A stretch of DNA of 64,000 nucleotides from an uncultured Christensenella sp. (GTDB lineage Bacteria > Bacillota > Clostridia > Christensenellales > Borkfalkiaceae), in contig CAJTPB010000008.1 of NCBI GenBank assembly GCA_910578065.1, forward strand, positions 1-64,000. Reading direction: 5' to 3'. This document shows positions 24,106 to 32,526 of this stretch, in pieces; positions within the stretch are counted from its first letter, which is position 1, and every line of letters starts with the position of its first letter. The position numbers and the translations under genes were made by a program. The notes under the pieces are model-generated. The model was not told the origin of the DNA. It saw only the letters and a list, made by a program, of their open reading frames with translations, and made no database searches.

Positions 24106-25467
24106 ATGTTTATTGGAAGGCAAGAAGAATTGAAAGCCATACAAGGTATTCTTGAAAGAAAGAGTGGAAGTGTGCTTGTATATGGGAAGAGAAAAGTAGG
24201 CAAGACAACTCTCATTTTAGAGGCACTTAAAAGCAGTAAAGACACTACTGTTTATTATGAGTGCCTTAAATCTTCAATGCAGGATAATATCAACGGATTT
24301 GTTTCTGTACTTGTCAAGATAAAGGTATTGCCTGTACAAATGGGGTTTTCATCGTTTCAGGAAGTATTTCAGTATCTGAATACGTTGGATAAAACTTTAA
24401 ATATCATTATTGATGAGTATCCCTATTTAAAGCAGTTTAATAAAGGGGAAACGGTGGATTCGATTTTCCAGACAATCATTGACAACAACATAACTAATAT
24501 AAGGTTATTTATATCGGGCTCACATGTTGGCATGATGAAAGATTTGCTGGAAGAGAAGAATGCCTTGTACGGTAGGTTTTCTTTGAATATCAAGTTGAAA
24601 GAACTTAATTACAGGGAAACTGCGGTATTTTACAATGATAAAACCGCCTATGATAAAATTGCATTTTATTCTGTGTTTGGCGGTTCGCCTTTTGTTAATG
24701 AACAACTTGACGTCAGAGCTGATTTAAAACAAAATATTTTGAGAACAGTGTTAAATCCATTAAACGCTGTCTATTCCTATGCGGAAAATCTTCTTGTTTC
24801 AGATTTGTCCGGAAGTGTTAATGCGGAGCGCATTTTAAACGTTATAGCAAATGGAAGGAAGAAGTATGGTGAAATTGAAAGCAAGTTGGGATTGACAAAT
24901 AACGGGCTTTTGAGTAAACAGCTAAAAACTTTACTTGATATGGATATGGTTTCAAAAGTTTATCCCATAAATAAGGAAGACGACAACAAAAAAGTTTCCT
25001 ATGAAATGACGGATAACCTTTTGCGGTTTTGGTATACTTACGTCTATAAAAATAAAAGTGCGTTACAGATGTTAGGGGCAGAGGCATTTTACGATAATTA
25101 TATTGAACCGTCTATCACAACTTTTATCTCACATAGGGTTGAAGAGATAGCAAGGACGTTTTTCTCATTACAAGTTAAAGAAGGTAAGAGGAAAGGTATA
25201 TTCCGTATCGGAACGTATTACTACGATGACAGCGCAACAAAGACAAACGGAGAATTTGATGTTGTATTGCAGAGAAAAGATAATTACGATATTTACGAAG
25301 TCAAGTATTATTCTAAACCACTTTCTTTAAAAGAAATGCAAGCGGAAGAAGAACAAATCAGAAATATAAAAGGACTTGCTGTTGGTACAATTGGATTTAT
25401 TTCAGTGAACGGCTTTGAGAATTTATCCTCAAAATATGAGTGTGTTAGTGGTGATGATTTGTACTAA
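24106..25467 (+). CDS. Archaeal-type ATPase with DUF234-like C-terminal domain
   Basis: A 453-residue P-loop protein. It begins MFIGRQEELKAI, the usual start of ATPases of the archaeal/MJ type. Walker A is YGKRKVGKTTL (about 26-36) and Walker B is LNIIIDEYPYL (about residue 105). A winged-helix region lies in the middle (about 245-285). The C-terminus has a DUF234 domain with GEFDVVLQRKDNYDIYEVKYY, a D...E-V-K set as in PD-(D/E)XK nucleases. Such genes are frequent single-gene cargo in bacteria and archaea, and their role is unsettled. GAGG precedes ATG. It has its own promoter with a palindromic operator. Confidence 0.82.
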   Translation: MFIGRQEELKAIQGILERKSGSVLVYGKRKVGKTTLILEALKSSKDTTVYYECLKSSMQDNINGFVSVLVKIKVLPVQMGFSSFQEVFQYLNTLDKTLNIIIDEYPYLKQFNKGETVDSIFQTIIDNNITNIRLFISGSHVGMMKDLLEEKNALYGRFSLNIKLKELNYRETAVFYNDKTAYDKIAFYSVFGGSPFVNEQLDVRADLKQNILRTVLNPLNAVYSYAENLLVSDLSGSVNAERILNVIANGRKKYGEIESKLGLTNNGLLSKQLKTLLDMDMVSKVYPINKEDDNKKVSYEMTDNLLRFWYTYVYKNKSALQMLGAEAFYDNYIEPSITTFISHRVEEIARTFFSLQVKEGKRKGIFRIGTYYYDDSATKTNGEFDVVLQRKDNYDIYEVKYYSKPLSLKEMQAEEEQIRNIKGLAVGTIGFISVNGFENLSSKYECVSGDDLY

Positions 25468-25517
25468 TAAGGAATTTAATTTTTAGGTTTTCGTTACTAA
25501 CTTTGGAGAAAGATATT

Positions 25518-28500
25518 ATGAATATAAGAGAACAAATTGAGGAAGAAATTAGAAAAATTTATAATAAATATTTGCATTCGGCTGAAGAAATTGTAAGTGA
25601 TTATAATCGCGAAGAGTCATTGCGAAAGGATTATGAGGGGCGGCAAATTTATGAATTATTACAAAATGCCGACGATGAAGCGGAGAATGTTGACTGCGAA
25701 GTTTTTATAGAATTGGATGGGACAAAACTAACAATTAAAAATACAGGTACTCCGTTTTCCTTCAGGGGTATAAAATCTCTTATGCATCCAAACGCGAGCC
25801 CTAAACTTATAAATGAAAATAAAATAGGCAATAAGGGGCTCGGCTTCAGGGCGATATTGAATTGGACTGATTCTATAAAAATTCTGACTAAAGATTTTTG
25901 CGTTGAATTTTCTACAGATTATGCTAAATCGTTTTTTAGTAAAATTATAGAAGAAAACCACAATTTGCGTTCGGATATAGAGTTGCTTACTAAACAAGAT
26001 TTTCCAATATCGCTTCTCTCGTGTCCAAGAGTTCTTGACGAAAATCTATTACCTGATGATAGATATGATACTGTAATAGTTTTTGATTGCAATGAAAAAT
26101 TAATTGAGGAAATTAAAAATGAAATACAAAGTTTGACATTAGAGGAGCTTATATTCTTAAAAAATCTTAAAATTATACATATCAAGACGGAAGATATTTA
26201 TCGCACTATAGAAAAAATTGAAGTTAATGGCGAAGTGTTTTTAAGAGAAAAGGACGAACTTACCGAAATAGAAGAAGAAAGAAATTGGAAAATATTTAGG
26301 ACTCACGGCGAGATAGAGATTGAAGAAAAGATTAAAACATATGAGTTTATAATTGCATATAACGAAAAATATGATAACAGAAATAATGTACTCTATTCAT
26401 ACTTCAAGACCGATGTCGAAATGCCGTTTCCTGCACTTATTCATGGTACATTTGAATTATCAAGTGACAGAAACAACTTAATCAAAGGTAGTTCAGTTAA
26501 TAAGATTCTTATTGAAAAATTGACTGATTTTATGATTGATACTGCAGTTAATATATCCTTGTCTTCGGGCAAATGTGACTATGCTCCGTTACAATTGCTG
26601 ACATCCGATTTGAGTTCTTTTACTTTAGATACTCAGTATGGTTTTAACTCTATACTAAGTAGCAAGTTAAGAACGGCAAAAATATTGCCCACGATAAGCA
26701 ACCAGTATTTGTCCGTTGAAGACTGTCCTAAGTATTCAATTTCTGGTTTTGAGCGTACCGTTAATCCCGAAAAATTCCCTGAACTTTTGAAAAATGAGCC
26801 TGATGGTCCCATAAGAACATTTATACAAGACCTTGATCTCGGCTTTTACAGCCAAAGTGAACTGTGCAATAGAATCAACAGTGACTTAGATTATTATTCT
26901 TTAGAAGACAAATGCGAGCTTATCAGTTGTTTTAAAGATGAGTATAGTTATCCCGACGAAGGCGTTGGCGCGCCGTATCTGCTTGTTGACATAAATGGTA
27001 ACGCAATTTGTGATAAAGAAAAAGTTTATCCGTTGAGTGGTGGCAAGACGTTTGTTGGTTTGCCTGACTGGGTAAAAGTCCATTTTTTAAACGATAAAAT
27101 GGAACAATTGTTGCGCAAGGAATTTGAAATATCTGGGCAGGACGACTACAGCGTCAGGCGGTTTGCCCAATCCATGTCGATATTTAATGTTGACGAATAC
27201 AGCTTTGAAAAGGTTTTAAGAAATTTAAATGGGCAAATTGCTTCGGAGGATTTAACGGTTGATCATTGCCGCGACATATTAAGTTGGTTGTACTCTTGCT
27301 ATAAAAACGGCAATAAATTCCCCGACGGGCTTAAAATAAAGGTAATCAGTCGAAACGGGGAATTGCTTAATGCTTCCGAATGTTATTTCGGGAAGGAGTA
27401 CGAAAATATAATCGGCGAAAACGTTCTTGCACCTATTACGGATAATTTTATAGCCGATACAGATACGTTGGAGCTTGGAAGTGAAACGAAAGAAAGCGTT
27501 CAAGCGTTTTTAACGTGGTTGGGTGTAAGTAAATATCCTAGAGTACGCACGAAGACGCTTACAAGAGACGAAAGGAACTTGTTTGATAATTACCATAGGG
27601 AAGTATCAAGTGAATATATTTGTGACAACGGCGAAAGATACGGTGGCTATGAGTTTTCTATTTACGAGTGTAAAGTCGCAACCTTTGAACACCTTAATAA
27701 AATTCTATCAACTTCCTGCTTTGGAGATATTTTGGCGTGGTTTATCGCGGATAATAGAGTTCAGGAAATGCTGGCGGTTGACGCTGAAATTTATAGAAGT
27801 TCTTATATAAGGGGTAAAAGGTACACTCAATATAATTTAAGAACGGTTAACTGCAACCATATGCGTTCTTATTTTCAGTGGCAGCTGAAAAGTGTCAATT
27901 GGGTAAAATGCCACGACGGAAACAATTATGCTGTCGATAAATGCAGCTTCACCGATTACGGCATATCTTCATTGATAGGTGTACCCGAATACGATTTAAC
28001 GGCATTAAAAGAATTGTTCGGCCCGCGCGCAAAACGTCAAGCTGAGGAGACTTTGAGTAAATCCGGAGTATCGGACGGTATTGCCAATATGGATAAACGG
28101 ACTATATACGATATTTTATTGCGTTTACCTGAAGTTGATACCGACTGTTCGAAAGGAAGTAAAATATATAACGAACTGATTAAGCAATTAGAAGACATCG
28201 AAAACCTTTCTAACAGCAACGCAGAATACACTGAATTTATGCGTAACGGCAAAGTTTTATGTAAGCACGATGGTGAAAAGGCATATACATCAATAAAGAG
28301 AGCTCGCTATACAGACAACCGAATCTTCAGTGGTGAAATCTTAAAAAAATTCAATATGCTGTGCGTCAACGCGCGAAGCGGCGAAAGTAAGGTTGAAAAA
28401 ATACTCGGCGTTTCCCCTTTGAAAAACATTGCTATTTCATTATCGGGAGAGGTTATAAAGCACCCCCTTAATTCCGACTTTCAGGAAATTTATAAGCAGT

Positions 28501-30086
28501 TTTTGCCTTACGTTTACGCCTGCAGATTAATGGCAGTAAAAAAGCCGCAGAAGGATCTAAGAAATCTTATTAATACAAGAGTTCTGCTGGTCAGTGAAAT
28601 AGATGTAAAATTTGCTTTAAATGGGGAAGAGTATATTTCAAAAATTAACGATTTCGAAATAGCCTATATTGTAAATGATAAAACGGCGTACATAAAAGTG
28701 CCCAACAGGTATAACGATATTGAAAAAATTAAATCAGGTGTAATTGAGTTTTCTGCCGCAGTAGCTGAAGTAATTACGAACATTTTAGACGTAGATGGGG
28801 ATAAAGACTTTTTCCGAGGTTTGTTTGCCGGTTCAAAAAGCACCCGTGACTACATTATGTGCAATGACCGCGGGGATGAAGAGCTCAGTTATCTTAAACA
28901 GGCAATGGCCGAGTTAAAGATAAAGTCTGATTTCAGGGCGGATTTTTGGAGAATAATTGCGGACTGTCTTGATGTTGGATACAATGACGAAAGCGAAGCA
29001 GAAAGACTTGTTAAAGAGGCTTTCAGCATTGGTGAATTTAACAACGATTTTACTAATATACACAGCGTAGAAAGTTTAGACGAAATAGTTTCCCTGTTTA
29101 AAAAATTGGAACTAGATGTCGATGAGTACAATTCGCGTGCGATAAACGAAATAAACCTTATCCCGTACTGGAAGAAAAAGCTTACGGGTTTAAAGCTGGC
29201 GCTCAAAAACAAATATTATAGCTATCTTTATAAACTCGGTAAATGCAATGGTGCGTCCATTGAAGAGTTTTTATCGTTACTCAGTAAATATGCTTTTACC
29301 GACGCATCTTTTACAAACAGCGTAAACGAAGATATTTATCAAAAGTTTAACGACCTTTTCGGTGTGTCCGTGGACGAACTTAATACGATTGAAACTGCTG
29401 ATAAAAAGATTCTTGATGCAATGAGTGGCAGTTTAGATTTGATGCGGGCCGCGGAGCTTTTAGGACGAGAGGATGAGTTTGAGCAGAAAAATGATTTTCA
29501 GCCATTGAATGACGATTCAGAAGAATATGAGCAAGACAATGAGCTCGAAGATAAAAAGGTGAATAATATTGAGGCCACCAATATTGGGAGAGCAGAGTTC
29601 GAACCTAAATCACATCATGATGGGAAACCGCATGGTGGCTTTCGTGCTGAAGATTTACAGAAAACGAAATTGCGGAATGGGCTCTTATGCGAGAAAGCTG
29701 TATTAGAAAAACTGCAAGAAAAGTACAAGGCAAAATGGATTTCCGGTTATTCCAAGGAGTACGGTAATCCAGAAGGCAGTGATGATTACGGTTACGATAT
29801 GGAATATGTTGACGATAATGGGGAAGTTATTTTTGTTGAGGTTAAATCATCCTCTTCGGACAAGATCGAATTTGTCATGACTCAAAATGAAATTGATGTA
29901 GGAAGAGCCAATAAAAATCGATATAAGGTTATATTCGTAAATTCTAGTGCGAACCCATTAGTGCCTTTAGATCTGGGATATATTTTCGATTTTGATGAAG
30001 GTGAAGAATTGTTTGACAACTCAAAATTTGCAATTAAAGCAAAAGAATACGTTTTATTGACTAAGAAAAAGGAGAATTCTCATTGA
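25518..30086 (+). CDS. Giant sacsin-like GHKL protein with DUF3883-type nuclease end
   Basis: A 1522-residue protein. The N-terminus is a sacsin/HSP90-like ATP-binding domain: YELLQNADDEAE (Glu46, Asn50, Asp52/53), KIGNKGLGFRAILNWTD as the lid, and a preceding TIKNTGTPF. The long middle (about 300-1350) has no motif that I recognise. The C-terminus (about 1385-1500) has the DUF3883 pattern: GSDDYGYDMEY, then VIFVEVKSSSSDK with E-V-K near residue 1439, a likely PD-(D/E)XK nuclease. Proteins of this build occur in defence islands. GGAG precedes ATG at 25518. The next gene overlaps its stop, so they are coupled. Confidence 0.82.
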   Translation: MNIREQIEEEIRKIYNKYLHSAEEIVSDYNREESLRKDYEGRQIYELLQNADDEAENVDCEVFIELDGTKLTIKNTGTPFSFRGIKSLMHPNASPKLINENKIGNKGLGFRAILNWTDSIKILTKDFCVEFSTDYAKSFFSKIIEENHNLRSDIELLTKQDFPISLLSCPRVLDENLLPDDRYDTVIVFDCNEKLIEEIKNEIQSLTLEELIFLKNLKIIHIKTEDIYRTIEKIEVNGEVFLREKDELTEIEEERNWKIFRTHGEIEIEEKIKTYEFIIAYNEKYDNRNNVLYSYFKTDVEMPFPALIHGTFELSSDRNNLIKGSSVNKILIEKLTDFMIDTAVNISLSSGKCDYAPLQLLTSDLSSFTLDTQYGFNSILSSKLRTAKILPTISNQYLSVEDCPKYSISGFERTVNPEKFPELLKNEPDGPIRTFIQDLDLGFYSQSELCNRINSDLDYYSLEDKCELISCFKDEYSYPDEGVGAPYLLVDINGNAICDKEKVYPLSGGKTFVGLPDWVKVHFLNDKMEQLLRKEFEISGQDDYSVRRFAQSMSIFNVDEYSFEKVLRNLNGQIASEDLTVDHCRDILSWLYSCYKNGNKFPDGLKIKVISRNGELLNASECYFGKEYENIIGENVLAPITDNFIADTDTLELGSETKESVQAFLTWLGVSKYPRVRTKTLTRDERNLFDNYHREVSSEYICDNGERYGGYEFSIYECKVATFEHLNKILSTSCFGDILAWFIADNRVQEMLAVDAEIYRSSYIRGKRYTQYNLRTVNCNHMRSYFQWQLKSVNWVKCHDGNNYAVDKCSFTDYGISSLIGVPEYDLTALKELFGPRAKRQAEETLSKSGVSDGIANMDKRTIYDILLRLPEVDTDCSKGSKIYNELIKQLEDIENLSNSNAEYTEFMRNGKVLCKHDGEKAYTSIKRARYTDNRIFSGEILKKFNMLCVNARSGESKVEKILGVSPLKNIAISLSGEVIKHPLNSDFQEIYKQFLPYVYACRLMAVKKPQKDLRNLINTRVLLVSEIDVKFALNGEEYISKINDFEIAYIVNDKTAYIKVPNRYNDIEKIKSGVIEFSAAVAEVITNILDVDGDKDFFRGLFAGSKSTRDYIMCNDRGDEELSYLKQAMAELKIKSDFRADFWRIIADCLDVGYNDESEAERLVKEAFSIGEFNNDFTNIHSVESLDEIVSLFKKLELDVDEYNSRAINEINLIPYWKKKLTGLKLALKNKYYSYLYKLGKCNGASIEEFLSLLSKYAFTDASFTNSVNEDIYQKFNDLFGVSVDELNTIETADKKILDAMSGSLDLMRAAELLGREDEFEQKNDFQPLNDDSEEYEQDNELEDKKVNNIEATNIGRAEFEPKSHHDGKPHGGFRAEDLQKTKLRNGLLCEKAVLEKLQEKYKAKWISGYSKEYGNPEGSDDYGYDMEYVDDNGEVIFVEVKSSSSDKIEFVMTQNEIDVGRANKNRYKVIFVNSSANPLVPLDLGYIFDFDEGEELFDNSKFAIKAKEYVLLTKKKENSH

Positions 30087-30280
30087 TTAAAATAATTAAA
30101 AATGCGATTAAGTGTAATCACTGTGGCGATGTGATTGAATCAACTCATCGGCATAACTTTGTAACTTGTTCTTGTGGGTGTTGTAGTGTTGATGGTGGCC
30201 TTGATTATCTAAGACGTTGTTTCAAAAATTCTCAAGAAGATTTTATAGAACTTAGTGAGGAAATAGAGATAGATGAATGA
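30083..30280 (+). CDS. Small zinc-ribbon protein coupled to the sacsin-like gene
   Basis: A 65-residue protein starting at TTG, with GGAG nine bases upstream and a four-base overlap (TTGA) with the upstream stop. It contains CNHCGDVIESTHRH followed by CSCGCCSVDGGLDYLRR, a four-cysteine zinc ribbon found in many small phage and mobile-element proteins. The tail is acidic. Translational coupling suggests a partner of the large ATPase-nuclease, perhaps an adaptor or inhibitor, but no function is known to me. Confidence 0.72.
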   Translation: MIKIIKNAIKCNHCGDVIESTHRHNFVTCSCGCCSVDGGLDYLRRCFKNSQEDFIELSEEIEIDE

Positions 30281-30320
30281 TTTTTAAATTTGACAATTTT
30301 TATGCTGAACAAAGGTTATC

Positions 30321-31400
30321 TTGAAAGACGCGAAGCGGGTCGCGCAACATACTATATACGAAAAAATTAGCGGTTTTACAATGGATAATATTGAATTAAA
30401 AAAACAAATGAATCGGGTATTTAGAGAAGCGATGCAGGAAGCTAAAAGGGATAAGTGTTTAATTTGTGGCAAATTATGCACCAGCTTTTGTAACTCACAT
30501 ATTATTCCCCAGTTCATACTAAAATCAATCGCAGAAAAGGGTTATGTATTACAAGGTGTAAGTGCTTTCAGTACTCCAAATGATAAAGTAATCGAAAGTA
30601 AAAAGGGAATAAATAGTACTTGGACATTCAAAGTGATATGTAATGAATGTGATGTAAAATATTTTGCGGATTATGAAAACGAACAGGCGTTAATTAAAGA
30701 ACCTACAACAAAACAACTAGCGGAAATTGCTTTGAAGAACAGTATGATGCAATTAGCAAAACGCTATCATGAAGTTGCACTTTATAAAAAATTTGATGAT
30801 AGAATTGAACGAAAGGATTTATTAGATGAAGAGCATCAGTTGGATATTAGAGATTATCAGTATGATTTGAAACGTGCTAAAAAGATTATTGAAAACAATT
30901 TAAAATCCGGATACATTTTAATGTTTTATCAAATCTTGAATTATGTAACTCCTATAGCAATGCAAGGGCCTTTGGCAGTACATAGAGATATTGACGGAGA
31001 AATTGTGAACGATGTTGATAATTTTGACCATAACATAAAAATGCAACAATTACACATTGGCATTTTTCCCTTAAAAAATTCAACAGTAGTATTGGCTTTT
31101 TATCATAAAGACGATAGAAATTACATCAAATTTAATAGGAAATTTAATAGGCTAAAAGTCGGTGAAAAGTTGCAATATATAAATTATCTTGTTTTTAAGT
31201 ATTGTGAGCATTATGCGGTTTCTCCTAACATTTCTGAAGATGTATTAAAAGACGATAATTTAGTGCAGTTAGTGTTAGAAGAAAATGATTCCCCACAACA
31301 TTTTATTTCGCCCGATGATATGTTTTTTATGATGAATAAGCCACTTGTAAATTGGAAAGATATTCCTAATTTATTGGACGAGCGATATAAGCTACGATAA
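30321..31400 (+). CDS. HNH-like zinc-binding protein of unknown function
   Basis: A 359-residue protein. Near residues 45-120 it has two cysteine pairs with a His: CLICGKLCTSFCNSHIIPQ and VICNECDVKYFADYE. This is the layout of a degenerate HNH/zinc-finger module common in defence-linked hypothetical proteins. The remaining 230 residues are helix-rich and unrecognised. The start is uncertain. TTG at 30321 has AAAGG six bases upstream, while ATG at 30381 has no site. It is the last gene before the right end of the element and has its own terminator. Confidence 0.62.
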   Translation: MKDAKRVAQHTIYEKISGFTMDNIELKKQMNRVFREAMQEAKRDKCLICGKLCTSFCNSHIIPQFILKSIAEKGYVLQGVSAFSTPNDKVIESKKGINSTWTFKVICNECDVKYFADYENEQALIKEPTTKQLAEIALKNSMMQLAKRYHEVALYKKFDDRIERKDLLDEEHQLDIRDYQYDLKRAKKIIENNLKSGYILMFYQILNYVTPIAMQGPLAVHRDIDGEIVNDVDNFDHNIKMQQLHIGIFPLKNSTVVLAFYHKDDRNYIKFNRKFNRLKVGEKLQYINYLVFKYCEHYAVSPNISEDVLKDDNLVQLVLEENDSPQHFISPDDMFFMMNKPLVNWKDIPNLLDERYKLR

Positions 31401-31404
31401 ATCA

Positions 31405-31433
31405 ATGAGCCGTAATTGACGGCTCATTTTTGT
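31405..31433 (+). terminator. Terminator of the last element gene
   Basis: ATGAGCCGT and ACGGCTCAT around a five-base loop, followed by TTTTTG, five bases after the stop. Confidence 0.87.
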
Positions 31434-31605
31434 GAAAAGAATTGGGAAGTTTTGGGAAGTTGCTGATTTTAGGGAATTTGTAACAAACGGATAAGTTGGG
31501 TTTAAATAGGTAAAAAGTTTGATTTTGGGGCGTTTTTAGGCTGTTTTCGGCTAAAAATGCCCTTATTTTATGGTTTTTGTTAAGGTCAATTTTTGACGCA
31601 TATGC
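31434..31605. other. Right end of the element, no gene; arm-type repeats
   Basis: Within the 351-base gene-free stretch 31401-31751. TTGGGAAGT occurs at 31442-31450 and 31452-31460, one helical turn apart. The same TTGGGAAGT lies at 4934-4942 near the left end. Integrase arm sites often look like this. The remaining bases are T- and A-rich with no gene. Confidence 0.5.
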
Positions 31606-31660
31606 CTTAAAATCCCTCGGTAGAAATACCGTGCCGGTTCAAGTCCGGACTCGGGCACCA
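31606..31660 (+). repeat. attR: decayed copy of the tRNA-Leu 3' end
   Basis: 55 bases matching 4835-4889 except at four positions, from CTTAAAATCCCTCGG to the CCA. Three of the differences break the T-stem and acceptor pairing, so this half gene is no longer under tRNA selection. It marks the far end of an element of about 26.8 kb. Confidence 0.87.
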
Positions 31661-31665
31661 GCGAA

Positions 31666-31710
31666 AAAAGTCGACATTTTCTGATAAAACAGAGAGTGTC
31701 GACTTTTCAT
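31666..31710 (+). terminator. Terminator after attR (original tRNA-Leu terminator)
   Basis: AAAAGTCGACA and TGTCGACTTTT form an 11-bp stem six bases after the CCA. In the uninterrupted chromosome it would follow the tRNA. Confidence 0.65.
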
Positions 31711-31751
31711 AATACAAAAAATATGTTATAATGATTTAAAAGGAGACCAAT

Positions 31752-32393
31752 GTGAATTATACGAAGCAGGTAAGAGAATATTGCGAAAAGAACGCTAATT
31801 CTTTAATAGATATTTCGATAATCAGAAATAGCGTATTTTCGGATATTCCATACAAAACATTGCTTAAAATATTTAATCGCCTTGAAGATGAGGGTGTAGT
31901 ACATACCGTTTCAAAAGGCATATATAGAGTTGGAAATAAAATAACTAACAGTAAAGATATATTAAACGCCTATACCCAAAAAGGCAAAGGAATGGTGGTT
32001 GGATATACGTTGTTTAATAATATCGGTCTTACCGCATACCAAGATGATAAAGTAGAGATTTATACCAATGCGATAGCTAATAAACAAAAAACGATTGATG
32101 ACTTTTTATTAAAGAAAGTTGATTTAGAGTTTACGGACGAGATAATAGATTTAATATCTTTGTTGGAAATACTTGATGTCGGTATAAGTATGAAAGGAGC
32201 TGATGTTTTATCATATAAAAGAACAGTTAAGCTTCTGGCGTTGACATACAATGATGAGGATTTCCAGACAGTTAATGAAGTCATCAGATATAAGTATTCA
32301 ACAATAGTGAAATTAAACGAATTGTTGAAACGGCTAGATGTCGAAAACACTTGCTTGGAAATTTATCAAGAAAAAATCTGTCAAAGGAATTAA
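31752..32393 (+). CDS. AbiEi-like winged-helix protein
   Basis: A 213-residue protein with a winged helix at about 15-62 (IDISIIRNSVFSDIPYKTL, RLEDEGVVHTVSKGIYRVG). It is followed by a domain like that of AbiEi and related type IV antitoxin regulators (KGKGMVVGYTLFNNIGLT, a strand-rich middle and a helical end). AbiEi proteins repress their own promoter and usually precede the AbiEii nucleotidyltransferase. That partner is absent here; only a 27-codon open frame follows. The start is GTG, set by AGGAG six bases upstream. TATAAT sits about 20 bases before it. It lies outside attR in an AT-rich stretch. Confidence 0.65.
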   Translation: MNYTKQVREYCEKNANSLIDISIIRNSVFSDIPYKTLLKIFNRLEDEGVVHTVSKGIYRVGNKITNSKDILNAYTQKGKGMVVGYTLFNNIGLTAYQDDKVEIYTNAIANKQKTIDDFLLKKVDLEFTDEIIDLISLLEILDVGISMKGADVLSYKRTVKLLALTYNDEDFQTVNEVIRYKYSTIVKLNELLKRLDVENTCLEIYQEKICQRN

Positions 32394-32398
32394 AGGCT

Positions 32399-32482
32399 AT
32401 GAGTGAAATTATGCTGTGGCTAAATATAGAAAAAGTTGCTATCCTTGCAAATGTAAGTAAAAATACCCAAAGATTATTTTAA
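32399..32482 (+). pseudogene. Possible remnant of a gene after the AbiEi-like gene
   Basis: A 27-codon open frame starting five bases after the upstream stop. The end reads like part of a helix-turn-helix (VAILANVSKNTQRLF). It could be the truncated start of a toxin or other partner gene, or chance. No ribosome site is clear. Confidence 0.25.
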
Positions 32483-32526
32483 GACGAGAGATGATATGTT
32501 CATCTTTGCGTACAAAGGAGGTATAT

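Noticed and set aside
31606..31660. A second tRNA-Leu gene
   Set aside because: Only the 3' half is present; acceptor and D-arm are missing, so it is an att site remnant.
4803..31660. An intact prophage
   Set aside because: An integrase and regulators are present, but no capsid, portal, terminase, tail or lysis genes were recognised.
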